12,473 bases of DNA, from the NCBI GenBank assembly GCA_903907555.1, contig CAIVOO010000107.1, forward strand, positions 1 to 12,473. The letters run 5' to 3'. The translations under genes and the position numbers were made by a program. The DNA is from an uncultured archaeon. Its GTDB lineage: Archaea; Nanobdellota; Nanobdellia; Woesearchaeales; CAIVOO01. The notes beneath the pieces were generated by a model that had not been told where the DNA came from, did no database searches, and saw only the letters and a program-made list of their open reading frames with translations. This document shows, one piece after another, positions 1 through 6,430 of the stretch; within the stretch, counting starts at the first letter, position 1; each line of letters begins with the position of its first letter.

Positions 1-369
1 GAGATACTTACCGCGCAGTCGAGAGCTTATGATTTAGTGGTGCGTTATGGTGGAGAGGAGTTTTTGGCTTTTATGCCGTATGTTGATGTTAATGATGCAA
101 AAAAGTATGCATCGCGCGTTTCTGCCACGATAAATGCGAAGGATGTGCCTTTGACAAGCGACAAGCTTCCTAAGGATGCACAGAATATCACTATAAGCAT
201 AGGTATAGCTTATTTCGATCCGAAAAATTATGCTAGTTTGCTGCCTTCCGGTTCTATTGATAACTCAACAATTGAAAAGCTTTTGAATAAGGCTGATACT
301 GCTCTTTATCATAGAAAAAGGAATTCTAGGAACGGCTTTACAGTTTATGACGAGAGTATGGAAAAATAG
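1..369 (+). CDS. Diguanylate cyclase, GGDEF domain, C-terminal part (5' end outside window)
   Basis: The reading frame is open from the first base, so the visible 122 residues are only the C-terminal end of a protein. It carries the GGDEF signature: RYGGEEF with the motif GGEEF at visible residues 17-21. RAYD (visible 8-11) precedes it with exactly five residues between, which is the spacing of the RxxD I-site that binds c-di-GMP for product inhibition. Further conserved blocks are ITISIGIAYF, then LLNKADTALYHRKRNSRNG, the usual domain end. The family condenses two GTP to c-di-GMP, and the intact GGEEF predicts an active enzyme. The first metal-binding Asp block and any sensor domain lie upstream and cannot be judged. 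The neighbour is a degenerate GGDEF-like protein. GGDEF cyclases are uncommon in archaea, so product and role are inferred from motifs only. Confidence 0.9.
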   Translation, partial: EILTAQSRAYDLVVRYGGEEFLAFMPYVDVNDAKKYASRVSATINAKDVPLTSDKLPKDAQNITISIGIAYFDPKNYASLLPSGSIDNSTIEKLLNKADTALYHRKRNSRNGFTVYDESMEK

Positions 370-390
370 TTACAATTGTCCAGTAATAAC

Positions 391-398
391 TTTTAAAT
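391..398 (+). promoter_or_regulatory. TATA box for the degenerate GGDEF-like gene
   Basis: ttttaaat lies about 40 nt (centre) before the ATG at 434. This would put transcription start near 420 and leave a leader of about 13 nt. It suggests the second GGDEF-like gene can be transcribed separately from the first. Confidence 0.5.
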
Positions 399-433
399 AG
401 ATGGTTATCATTCTTTTATTGTGCTGAGATAAC

Positions 434-982
434 ATGACAGAACTACATTTTCAAGGCAAAACCATCTCTGTACCAGAACCAAAGTCAAGTTCTGAAGTAT
501 TGGCTGATTTAGAAGCCAAAATAGGCTCAAAACGTGATTCTGAAACAAATTATTGCTTTATTGAGGTGGATATCAATCATTTTAAGGCATGGTTTGATGT
601 TTATGGTCCTGAGCAAAGAATCCTTATGCTATACAGGCTTTATGCCGAGCTCAAGAGAGAAGAGATTTCTAAAAGTAATGACATTGAATACACTGCAAGA
701 ATTGGTGATGACAAGTTCCTTTGTGTATCAACATCTGCAAATCCTGAAGCATTGGTAGGGATGATAAAGTCAAGACTAGAGTCAGTTACTGTTGAAAAAT
801 ACGACGAGGCAAAGTCAAGAAAGACTGCAGGCGATTTTGAGCTTGACCCTCAAAAGGTCACTGTAAGGCTCGGCGTGGCGACTTATTTTGGAAGGAATCC
901 TGATCTTCATTTATTGCTTGAGAAGGCTTATGAGGCTAAAAATTCAATTACTTCTGGCATAGCCTTTGTTAAAGCAAAGTAG
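434..982 (+). CDS. Stand-alone degenerate GGDEF-like protein
   Basis: This 182-residue soluble protein follows the GGDEF fold pattern without the full catalytic set. The block FIEVDINHFKAWFDVYG (42-58) matches the first conserved region and keeps the metal-type Asp (D46) and FK. The position of GG(D/E)EF is occupied by GDDKF (91-95): the second Gly is Asp and the conserved Glu is Lys. VTVRLGVATYF then LLLEKAYEAKNS match the end of the domain. No RxxD I-site precedes the motif. Its first roughly 30 residues are not recognisable and there is no signal peptide or TM segment. It sits 64 nt after an apparently active cyclase. Degenerate GGDEF domains often bind nucleotides or partners instead of making c-di-GMP, so a receptor or regulatory role is plausible but inferred. 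Confidence 0.75.
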   Translation: MTELHFQGKTISVPEPKSSSEVLADLEAKIGSKRDSETNYCFIEVDINHFKAWFDVYGPEQRILMLYRLYAELKREEISKSNDIEYTARIGDDKFLCVSTSANPEALVGMIKSRLESVTVEKYDEAKSRKTAGDFELDPQKVTVRLGVATYFGRNPDLHLLLEKAYEAKNSITSGIAFVKAK

Positions 983-1010
983 CTACTTATCAGTGGTATC
1001 AAATAGAAAC

Positions 1011-1019
1011 ATTTATATA
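1011..1019 (+). promoter_or_regulatory. TATA box for the signal peptidase-like gene
   Basis: atttatata, preceded by the BRE-like gaaac, is centred about 31 nt before the ATG at 1046. The same AAACATTTA core recurs before the SpoIIM-family and FKBP genes. Short or absent leader expected. Confidence 0.65.
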
Positions 1020-1045
1020 CTACCACTTCTAATGTTAACTACGAG

Positions 1046-1546
1046 ATGGTAATGACAAAAAATGTGATGCTTCTAATAGCAGTACTAAGCTTTTTTGTAG
1101 CTGGATGGCTGTCAAACGATGCGTTTGGTGTGATATCACTTTCCACAGGAAAACAGATGCCTCTCGGAAGCGACACAGCAGTATCAGGGCCTTCAGATCA
1201 TATTGGCGAAGAGCAGATTCATGTTTATGACAACAAGATAATGCTTGACATATCAGGAGCGTCCTGGGCATCATTTACAGACACGCATTCAATGGACCCT
1301 GTTCTGAACAAGGATTCGAACAGCATAGAAATCAAGCCAAAGTCAGAGACTGACATTAAAGTTGGAGACATAATTTCATATAAATCAGATTATGTCGACG
1401 GGCTGATAATCCATAGGGTTTTACAGACTGGCGAAGACAGCAATGGCTGGTACGCAGTCGTTAAGGGAGACAACAATCCTGCAAAAGATCCAGGCAAGAT
1501 AAGATTTAACCAGATTAATGGTGTTGTTGTGGCAGTGGTGTACTAA
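1046..1546 (+). CDS. Signal peptidase I-like protein (S26 family, SEC11 type)
   Basis: 166 residues. An N-terminal hydrophobic segment (about 7-23) would anchor the protein, with the rest outside the cytoplasm. The catalytic region fits archaeal/ER signal peptidases: HSMDPVL with candidate nucleophile S82, DIISYK at 108-113, IIHRVL with H123 in place of the bacterial Lys, and KGDNNPAKD with D142 and D148, followed by the closing INGVVV. S82, H123 and an Asp would form the SEC11-type site that removes signal peptides from Sec substrates. A linker of about 55 residues (24-80) between membrane anchor and Ser box is longer than usual and unrecognised. Whether this is the housekeeping enzyme or a specialised paralogue cannot be told. 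The next gene starts 1 nt after its stop. Confidence 0.8.
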   Translation: MVMTKNVMLLIAVLSFFVAGWLSNDAFGVISLSTGKQMPLGSDTAVSGPSDHIGEEQIHVYDNKIMLDISGASWASFTDTHSMDPVLNKDSNSIEIKPKSETDIKVGDIISYKSDYVDGLIIHRVLQTGEDSNGWYAVVKGDNNPAKDPGKIRFNQINGVVVAVVY

Positions 1547-1547
1547 A

Positions 1548-1766
1548 ATGGAATACAGAACTATCGAAGATGCATTTAGGGACGTCAAATGCTTAACTGG
1601 CAACTCATTAACGTGCAGAGTTTCAACAATAGAAAGAGAAGGATTAGTTTATCATTGCAGTTACGATGGCTCTTGTGTGTTCAAGAGCGGTTTGAAAGGG
1701 GAATACTGCAGTTTCAAGGATGTGTTTAAAAAGATATTATCTAAAGGTTCTGTTAAAGAATTCTAA
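1548..1766 (+). CDS. Small Cys-rich hypothetical protein
   Basis: 72 residues from the ATG at 1548, one base after the stop of the signal peptidase-like gene, which implies translational coupling and co-transcription. An in-frame upstream start would run back into the preceding gene and is less likely. I do not recognise the family. The protein has five Cys spread over its length in the contexts VKCL, LTCR, YHCS, SCVF and EYCS. None form a CxxC pair, so a classic zinc knuckle is not apparent. There is no signal peptide or TM segment, and the C-terminus is Lys-rich and probably helical. The two-gene arrangement hints at a link with protein export, but that is only context. Confidence 0.65.
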   Translation: MEYRTIEDAFRDVKCLTGNSLTCRVSTIEREGLVYHCSYDGSCVFKSGLKGEYCSFKDVFKKILSKGSVKEF

Positions 1767-1769
1767 AAG

Positions 1770-1778
1770 TTTATAATA
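1770..1778 (+). promoter_or_regulatory. TATA box for map
   Basis: tttataata is centred about 26 nt before the ATG at 1800, which places transcription start at or next to the start codon. No Shine-Dalgarno sequence precedes the ATG, so a leaderless mRNA is expected. Confidence 0.65.
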
Positions 1779-1799
1779 AAGCAGTTATTTTGTCGTCTT

Positions 1800-2669
1800 A
1801 TGGACATTAACGACTGGAAAACTGCTGGACGAGTGGCTGGCGAAGCGCTCGAATTCGGGAAATCATTAGTCAAGAAAGATGCATCTGTATTAGACGTAGC
1901 AAACAAGATAGAAGATTTCATCAGGAGCAAGGGCTGCATTCCGGCATTTCCTGTTAATATCTCTTTCAATGAGGTTGCTGCCCACTCGACAGCAAAGCAC
2001 AATGACGACACAAAATTCTCAGACCAGCTGGTAAAATTAGATGTGGGTGTTTGCTTTAACGGAGCTATAGGCGACACAGCAGCAACAATCGATTTATCAG
2101 GAAAATATTCTGAGTTAGTTGCTGCTTCACAGGAGGCGCTTGATAACGCGCTGAAAATCCTGAAGCCAGGAATAACTCTTGGAGAAATCGGCGCTGAAAT
2201 TGAGAAAACAATTTTTGCGAAAGGATTCAAGCCAGTGGTTAATCTTTCAGGCCACGGGCTTGGAGAGTACGAAGTGCATAAATCACCGTCGATACCGAAT
2301 CATGACAATCAAGATAATAGGACTATTGAGAAAGGAGATGTTTTTGCAATCGAGCCGTTCGCCTCGACAGGCGCTGGAATGATTTACGAATCAGGAGAGC
2401 CGTTGATTTTCATGCTCGAAAATCCGAGGCCAGTCAGGGACATGACATCAAGGCAGCTTTTGAATGAGATTGTGAAATTCAAAGGACTCCCATTTGCATC
2501 GAGATGGCTTCCGAACACTCCAAGAATCGCATTCGCAATCAGAGAGCTGGCAAAAACAGGCATACTGCATACATTTCCTCCATTAGTCGACAAAGCCAAG
2601 GGGATGGTTTCTCAGGCAGAGCATTCTGTATATATGGATGAAGAGCCGATTGTCCTGACAAGGTTATAA
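1800..2669 (+). CDS. map: Methionine aminopeptidase, type II
   Basis: This 289-residue cytosolic enzyme removes the initiator Met from nascent proteins. The pita-bread fold is evident: the five dinuclear-metal ligands appear as D81 (KLDVG), D92 (GDTAAT), H152 (LSGHGLG), E185 (AIEPFA) and E274 (QAEHS). The substrate-site His residues are H62 (AAHST) and H160 (YEVHKSP). Length and ligand spacing match archaeal type II enzymes such as that of Pyrococcus, including the helical insert at about 210-265 that separates type II from type I. The ATG at 1800 is the natural start and lies where the TATA box predicts transcription to begin. No unusual substitution was seen. Confidence 0.96.
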   Translation: MDINDWKTAGRVAGEALEFGKSLVKKDASVLDVANKIEDFIRSKGCIPAFPVNISFNEVAAHSTAKHNDDTKFSDQLVKLDVGVCFNGAIGDTAATIDLSGKYSELVAASQEALDNALKILKPGITLGEIGAEIEKTIFAKGFKPVVNLSGHGLGEYEVHKSPSIPNHDNQDNRTIEKGDVFAIEPFASTGAGMIYESGEPLIFMLENPRPVRDMTSRQLLNEIVKFKGLPFASRWLPNTPRIAFAIRELAKTGILHTFPPLVDKAKGMVSQAEHSVYMDEEPIVLTRL

Positions 2670-2678
2670 CGCGAACAT

Positions 2679-2691
2679 TTTTCGGCGAAAA
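2679..2691. repeat. Inverted repeat in the purF upstream region
   Basis: TTTTCG and CGAAAA flank a single G: a 6-bp-arm palindrome starting 10 nt after the map stop. It is upstream of the purF TATA box, in the position of a regulator or activator site. It could equally form a small RNA hairpin at the end of the map transcript. Confidence 0.5.
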
Positions 2692-2705
2692 TATATTCGA
2701 TAACG

Positions 2706-2714
2706 TTATAAATA
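2706..2714 (+). promoter_or_regulatory. TATA box for the purF-like gene, overlapping a palindrome
   Basis: ttataaata is centred 29 nt before the ATG at 2739. The perfect 10-bp palindrome ATAACGTTAT (2700-2709) overlaps its left edge at the BRE position, so a dimeric protein bound there would compete with TBP/TFB. Confidence 0.65.
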
Positions 2715-2716
2715 AG

Positions 2717-2731
2717 CTCGCAGTTTGCGAG
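2717..2731. repeat. Inverted repeat between the TATA box and purF start (operator candidate)
   Basis: CTCGCA and TGCGAG are separated by GTT. The element lies directly downstream of the TATA box and ends 7 nt before the ATG, covering the predicted initiation region. That is where archaeal repressors commonly bind. The protein that would bind it is unknown. Confidence 0.5.
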
Positions 2732-2738
2732 TAATCTC

Positions 2739-4571
2739 ATGGATGAAAAGCTAGGTGAAAATTGCGGGGTTTCTGGAGTTTATTTGTTCAAGCCCTTGAC
2801 AGAGTTTCCTTTAGGAGGAGCCACTGCCTTTGTCTATCACATGGTAAGGGACCAGGAAAACAGGGGGCAGGAATCTGTTGGCATAGGTTATTACAACGAA
2901 TCTGCTCTTGATGGGGAAAACAGCGAATTAATGCAGGTTAGGAAGGGTGCTGGCCGGACTGAAGAAGTTTTCGGAAAGCTAGGCTCTGACATAAATCTTG
3001 AATTCCTGCTAAACTGTGTCGGAAACATTGCTATAGGCCATGACAGGTATACAACTTCTGTGAGAGGCGGCAAGTCAAAAGAAAAGATTGAACGCTTGAT
3101 TTCAAAAGGCGTAATCAAGACAACAATAAATATTGAAAGAGCGCAAATAAACTTGGAAAATAAAGTTATTGAGCTGCAGGCAGCGCCTTTTTTCAGGCAT
3201 CATAATCGAAGGCATAAAATGTTCATGTTTGTCTGGAACGGGAATCTCGTGAATTTCGAAGAGCTTTCCGCAGACTTGAAATCGCATGGCAATAATTACA
3301 TCCTTGAGACAAACACTGACACTGAAATCATCAAGCTTCTTCTGACAAAAGAGCTGAAAGCGTTTGAAAAACCGCTTGAAGCTGAAGATATTGTTTCTAT
3401 CTTTGGGAACATTGCACAAAAAATAAAGGGTGCTTACACATTGATTTATGTAGACGGAAATGGAAACTTCGCTTTCTTGAGGGATCCGCACGGCTTCAAG
3501 CCTGCCTGTTATGGAATAGAGAAGGCTGATGACGGAAGCCCGAAGCTTTTTGCATGCGCATCAGAAACTTCAGCAATATGCAACCCTGTTGTTGGTGTAA
3601 GCGGAAGAGAGTACAAAAATCTCGAGAGGGGCGAGATTATTGTGATCAACGACAAGAAAATACACAGCCCAATGATATATACCCCAAAAAAGAGAAGCGC
3701 GATGTGCATTTTCGAGCTTATTTATTTTGCGAAGGCAAAATCAAAAGTATATGGCATTGATGTTCATCTTGCGAGAAGAAGGCTTGGTGCAGCCCTTGCC
3801 AGAAAAGAAACTCTGGTTATGGGGCCTAACACACTTGTTACTTACACGCCGCAAACTCCTCTGCCTGCTGCAGAAGGCTATATTGCCGAAATGGCCAATA
3901 TACGATTTAATAAAATAATGCAATACCTTGAGAAGCATCCTGACAGGAATCTCTCTGATGCAAAAATGGATATTCTTAAAATTCTTGCATACAACAATCC
4001 AACGCTTATTGAGCTGTTGATCAAAGACCCTTCTCCTATAAGAACTTTCTTGACAAGCGATATTGGTAAAATAAAGGAGCTTGTAGATAATAAACATTAT
4101 GTTACAGACATAGCAGAGTATATCGCCCCTTCAGTTTCTGTAATGGAAGCTCTTGATTTGAATCCAGAATCTTTGAGAGACAAGAACCTGGTAAATCTTG
4201 AAGACAGCATTGTCAGGGGAAACACTTCAAGAGGGACTATAGACAAAGTCAGGCATCACGGAAGAATAAGAAGCATACATATGCGAGTGCATTCTGCTCC
4301 GATAATCGCGCCTTGTTTTTACGGGATTGATATACCGACATGTAATGAATTGATTGCTTGCTGGCATAATGCTGATCCCTTTCTTATCGCCCGTGCATTA
4401 AATCTTGATTCTCTGATATACCTTACTCCAGAAGAACAGGCTGATGCTGTTATTGAAAATACTTCTTATCATAGGGAGGATTTCTGCAATGCCTGCTTTA
4501 CAGGACATTATCCTGAAGAATTCGGGCAGAAAAAATATGATAATATGATATCTGAGTTTAAAGCTCGTTAA
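2739..4571 (+). CDS. purF: PurF-type glutamine PRPP amidotransferase, enlarged
   Basis: 610 residues, class II glutamine amidotransferase plus phosphoribosyltransferase: the first committed step of purine synthesis (PRPP and glutamine to phosphoribosylamine). Catalytic Cys is C9 (NCGVSG) after an 8-residue propeptide, as in Bacillus-type enzymes. Glutaminase blocks are GHDRYTTS, WNGNLVN, TNTDTEII and DPHGFKP. The PRPP loop is LEDSIVRGNTS with E488-D489 where DD is usual. Four Cys fit the 4Fe-4S ligands: C323 (CIFELIYFAKAKS), C526 (PCFYGID), C583 and C586 (CNACFTGHYP). Two insertions enlarge it: about 35 residues after RYTTSVRGG (about 110-145), and a helical stretch after the PAAEGY block (about 385-440). 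Typical enzymes have 460-520 residues. The 3' end overlaps hisS by 14 bp, convergently. The family is secure; full activity is likely but unproven given the divergence. Confidence 0.88.
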   Translation: MDEKLGENCGVSGVYLFKPLTEFPLGGATAFVYHMVRDQENRGQESVGIGYYNESALDGENSELMQVRKGAGRTEEVFGKLGSDINLEFLLNCVGNIAIGHDRYTTSVRGGKSKEKIERLISKGVIKTTINIERAQINLENKVIELQAAPFFRHHNRRHKMFMFVWNGNLVNFEELSADLKSHGNNYILETNTDTEIIKLLLTKELKAFEKPLEAEDIVSIFGNIAQKIKGAYTLIYVDGNGNFAFLRDPHGFKPACYGIEKADDGSPKLFACASETSAICNPVVGVSGREYKNLERGEIIVINDKKIHSPMIYTPKKRSAMCIFELIYFAKAKSKVYGIDVHLARRRLGAALARKETLVMGPNTLVTYTPQTPLPAAEGYIAEMANIRFNKIMQYLEKHPDRNLSDAKMDILKILAYNNPTLIELLIKDPSPIRTFLTSDIGKIKELVDNKHYVTDIAEYIAPSVSVMEALDLNPESLRDKNLVNLEDSIVRGNTSRGTIDKVRHHGRIRSIHMRVHSAPIIAPCFYGIDIPTCNELIACWHNADPFLIARALNLDSLIYLTPEEQADAVIENTSYHREDFCNACFTGHYPEEFGQKKYDNMISEFKAR

Positions 4572-5787
4572 TCTTTACTCTATCCTCTTTTCCTGTTTTT
4601 GTATCTTTTATTTTTACAGTGTTTGTTTTCAGCTCTTCAGGACCAACAAAGACCATTCTTCTTGCTTTGAAGTAATTCGCCATCTCGAGCTGCTTTCCCA
4701 TTGATTTGCCTGTCAGCTCTATTTCTGCGCTTGCTTTCTTCCTGAGCTTCTCGCATATCTCGAATGCCTTGTCTCTTGTAGAATCTTCAACAGCAATTAC
4801 ATAATAATCTAATTCCTGCTTGTTGTTCGGCATCAATCCTTTTTCTTCTAAAAGCAGTGTCAATGTTGAGAATCCCATGCCGAATCCTGTTGCAGGGCAT
4901 TTCTCGCCGCCGGAATTTTCAATGCTGTTATCATATCTTCCGCCGCCTGCCAAAGCCCTGTACTTGAAATTCTTGTCAAATATTTCGAAAACAATTCCTG
5001 TGTAGTATGAAAGTCCTCTAACAATTGTCAAATCAATTGCTGAGCATTCTCTTGGCAATAATGTGATGACTTTTTTGATGATTGCAAATTCTTTCTTAGC
5101 TTTTTCAGTGGTGCATAATTTTTCTATGTCCTCGACAGACCTGCAATCAATTATCTTTGTGACCTTTCGCGCGTCCACTTCAATGTTTTTCAGCTCTTTT
5201 TCAAATTCTTCAGTTCTTATCTTTTTTCTCTTGTCAATCAGCGCGAGAACCTGGTCATACTTGCTTCCTGTAAATGATAGCAGCTCTTGTATAAGATATC
5301 TGTTGTTTACCAAAACTTTAAGGTCAGAATACTTCAATCCATTGGATAATAATGAATCAACAGCAAGATTGATTATCTCAGCGTCAGCTTCTGGCCTCTC
5401 TGAACCGAAAACCTCTACTCCGAACTGGTAGAATTCTCTAAGCCTGCCCTTCTGCGGCCTCTCATAACGCCAGTTCTTGTCAATGTAGAACCATTTTGTA
5501 GGCCTTTTGAGTTCTCTCTGCTTTGCCACAAACATCCTTACTGCAGAGACAGTTCCTTCGAATCTTAGCCCGCATTCCTCGCTGCCTCTTTTCTCAAGCA
5601 CAAATATCTGCTGTTTTATCTCATCACCCTGCTTTTGCGTCAAGGCATCCAAATATTCCAATGTTGGAAATTCAATCTCCTGATAATTGTATCTTAGAGC
5701 AGTGTTTCTAAGATTATCAAAAATTCTCTTTTGTGTAAGCTTTTCTTCCGGATAAAAATCCGTTGTGCCTGTTACTCGTTGGAACAT
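4558..5787 (-). CDS. hisS: Histidyl-tRNA synthetase
   Basis: 409 residues, class II aminoacyl-tRNA synthetase that charges tRNA-His. The start MFQRVTGTTDFYPEE is the usual N-terminus. Motif 2 is seen as LRFEGTVSAVRMF (74-86) and FYQFGVEVFG (119-128). The two histidine-binding blocks are VRGLSYYTG (256-264) and ALAGGGRYD (278-286). An anticodon-binding domain follows from about 325 (YYVIAVED, then LTGKSMGKQLEMA). In motif 3, GFGMGFSTLTLLL (301-313) has Ser-Thr where bacterial enzymes have Glu-Arg; some archaeal HisRS may share this, so I do not read it as loss of function. The gene is divergent from the wHTH membrane gene and convergent with purF. Its ATG lies 26 nt from a TATA box, so it is probably leaderless. 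Confidence 0.95.
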   Translation of the reverse strand: MFQRVTGTTDFYPEEKLTQKRIFDNLRNTALRYNYQEIEFPTLEYLDALTQKQGDEIKQQIFVLEKRGSEECGLRFEGTVSAVRMFVAKQRELKRPTKWFYIDKNWRYERPQKGRLREFYQFGVEVFGSERPEADAEIINLAVDSLLSNGLKYSDLKVLVNNRYLIQELLSFTGSKYDQVLALIDKRKKIRTEEFEKELKNIEVDARKVTKIIDCRSVEDIEKLCTTEKAKKEFAIIKKVITLLPRECSAIDLTIVRGLSYYTGIVFEIFDKNFKYRALAGGGRYDNSIENSGGEKCPATGFGMGFSTLTLLLEEKGLMPNNKQELDYYVIAVEDSTRDKAFEICEKLRKKASAEIELTGKSMGKQLEMANYFKARRMVFVGPEELKTNTVKIKDTKTGKEDRVKINEL

Positions 5788-5808
5788 GAAACATTAGATA
5801 TGAAGGGA

Positions 5809-5817
5809 TTTTATAAA
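5809..5817 (-). promoter_or_regulatory. TATA box for hisS
   Basis: On the minus strand this reads tttataaaa, centred 26 nt upstream of the hisS ATG (5787). It lies in the 84-bp divergent region shared with the membrane wHTH gene. The two TATA boxes are about 33 nt apart, so the two initiation complexes would nearly abut. Confidence 0.65.
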
Positions 5818-5842
5818 GGTTTTGCTGATTAGTACATAAGCA

Positions 5843-5850
5843 TTTTAAAT
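5843..5850 (+). promoter_or_regulatory. TATA box for the membrane wHTH gene
   Basis: ttttaaat is centred about 26 nt before the ATG at 5872, predicting a leaderless transcript. It is oriented away from the hisS promoter. Confidence 0.6.
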
Positions 5851-5871
5851 GAAGTTGGTTTTAAACAGGGT

Positions 5872-6381
5872 ATGAGAAACAGAATTGTTGGGTTTATGGT
5901 TGTCGGAATTGCAGTTCTTATCGGATTAATCATACTGCTATTCAACAGGGCGCTGACAAATATTGTTAATGAATCATGCTCCCACGGGACTGAATGCCCG
6001 ATGTGGGGAACAATCAACTTTCACACAAATGTCAGCATAGGAATAATGGTTTTTGTCGTGCTTATCGGATTATACCTTGTGTTTTTCGGTCAGGAAGAAA
6101 GAATTGTCACAAAGATAAAGAAAGTCAAGGAGCAGATAAAACAGAAAGAAGTTTCTGTAGAGAATTACAAAACAATCATAGATAACCTTTCTGGCGATGA
6201 TAAGAAAGTATTCCAGCTGATTGTCCAGGCCAAAGGCTCTGTTTTTCAGTCAGATATTGTAACAAATACCGGATTGACAAAAGTCAAAGTTACCCGTGTT
6301 CTTGACAGATTGGAAGGCAAGGGGCTTATCGAAAGAAAAAGAAGGGGAATGACTAATATAGTGATATTGAAGCATTCTTGA
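5872..6381 (+). CDS. Membrane-anchored winged-helix regulator with Cys/His extracytoplasmic loop
   Basis: 169 residues. TM1 covers about 5-24 and TM2 about 54-73. Between them is a short loop with C36, H38, C42, M44 and H51 in the block SCSHGTECPMWGTINFH. A charged, probably coiled-coil linker (74-105) leads to a winged helix-turn-helix (about 107-166): DKKVFQLIVQAKG, then the recognition-helix region NTGLTKVKVTRVLDRLEGKGLIERKRRG, similar to MarR/IclR-type domains. The layout puts the DNA-binding domain in the cytoplasm and the Cys/His loop outside, like a one-component sensor. The loop could hold a disulfide or a metal. A membrane gene with an HMA-like domain follows in the same direction 49 nt downstream, which supports a metal or redox signal, though this is inference. 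Target genes are unknown. Confidence 0.8.
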   Translation: MRNRIVGFMVVGIAVLIGLIILLFNRALTNIVNESCSHGTECPMWGTINFHTNVSIGIMVFVVLIGLYLVFFGQEERIVTKIKKVKEQIKQKEVSVENYKTIIDNLSGDDKKVFQLIVQAKGSVFQSDIVTNTGLTKVKVTRVLDRLEGKGLIERKRRGMTNIVILKHS

Positions 6382-6399
6382 AACTGGTTTCACATCTTC

Positions 6400-6408
6400 T
6401 TTAATAAA
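6400..6408 (+). promoter_or_regulatory. TATA box for the HMA-domain membrane gene
   Basis: tttaataaa is centred 27 nt before the ATG at 6431. It gives this gene its own leaderless promoter even though it follows the regulator closely. Confidence 0.6.
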
Positions 6409-6430
6409 GCGTTTCATTCTAACGGCTGTT

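Noticed and set aside
1518..1547. Earlier start for the Cys-rich small protein
   Set aside because: It would overlap the end of the signal peptidase-like gene, while the ATG at 1548 directly follows that stop.
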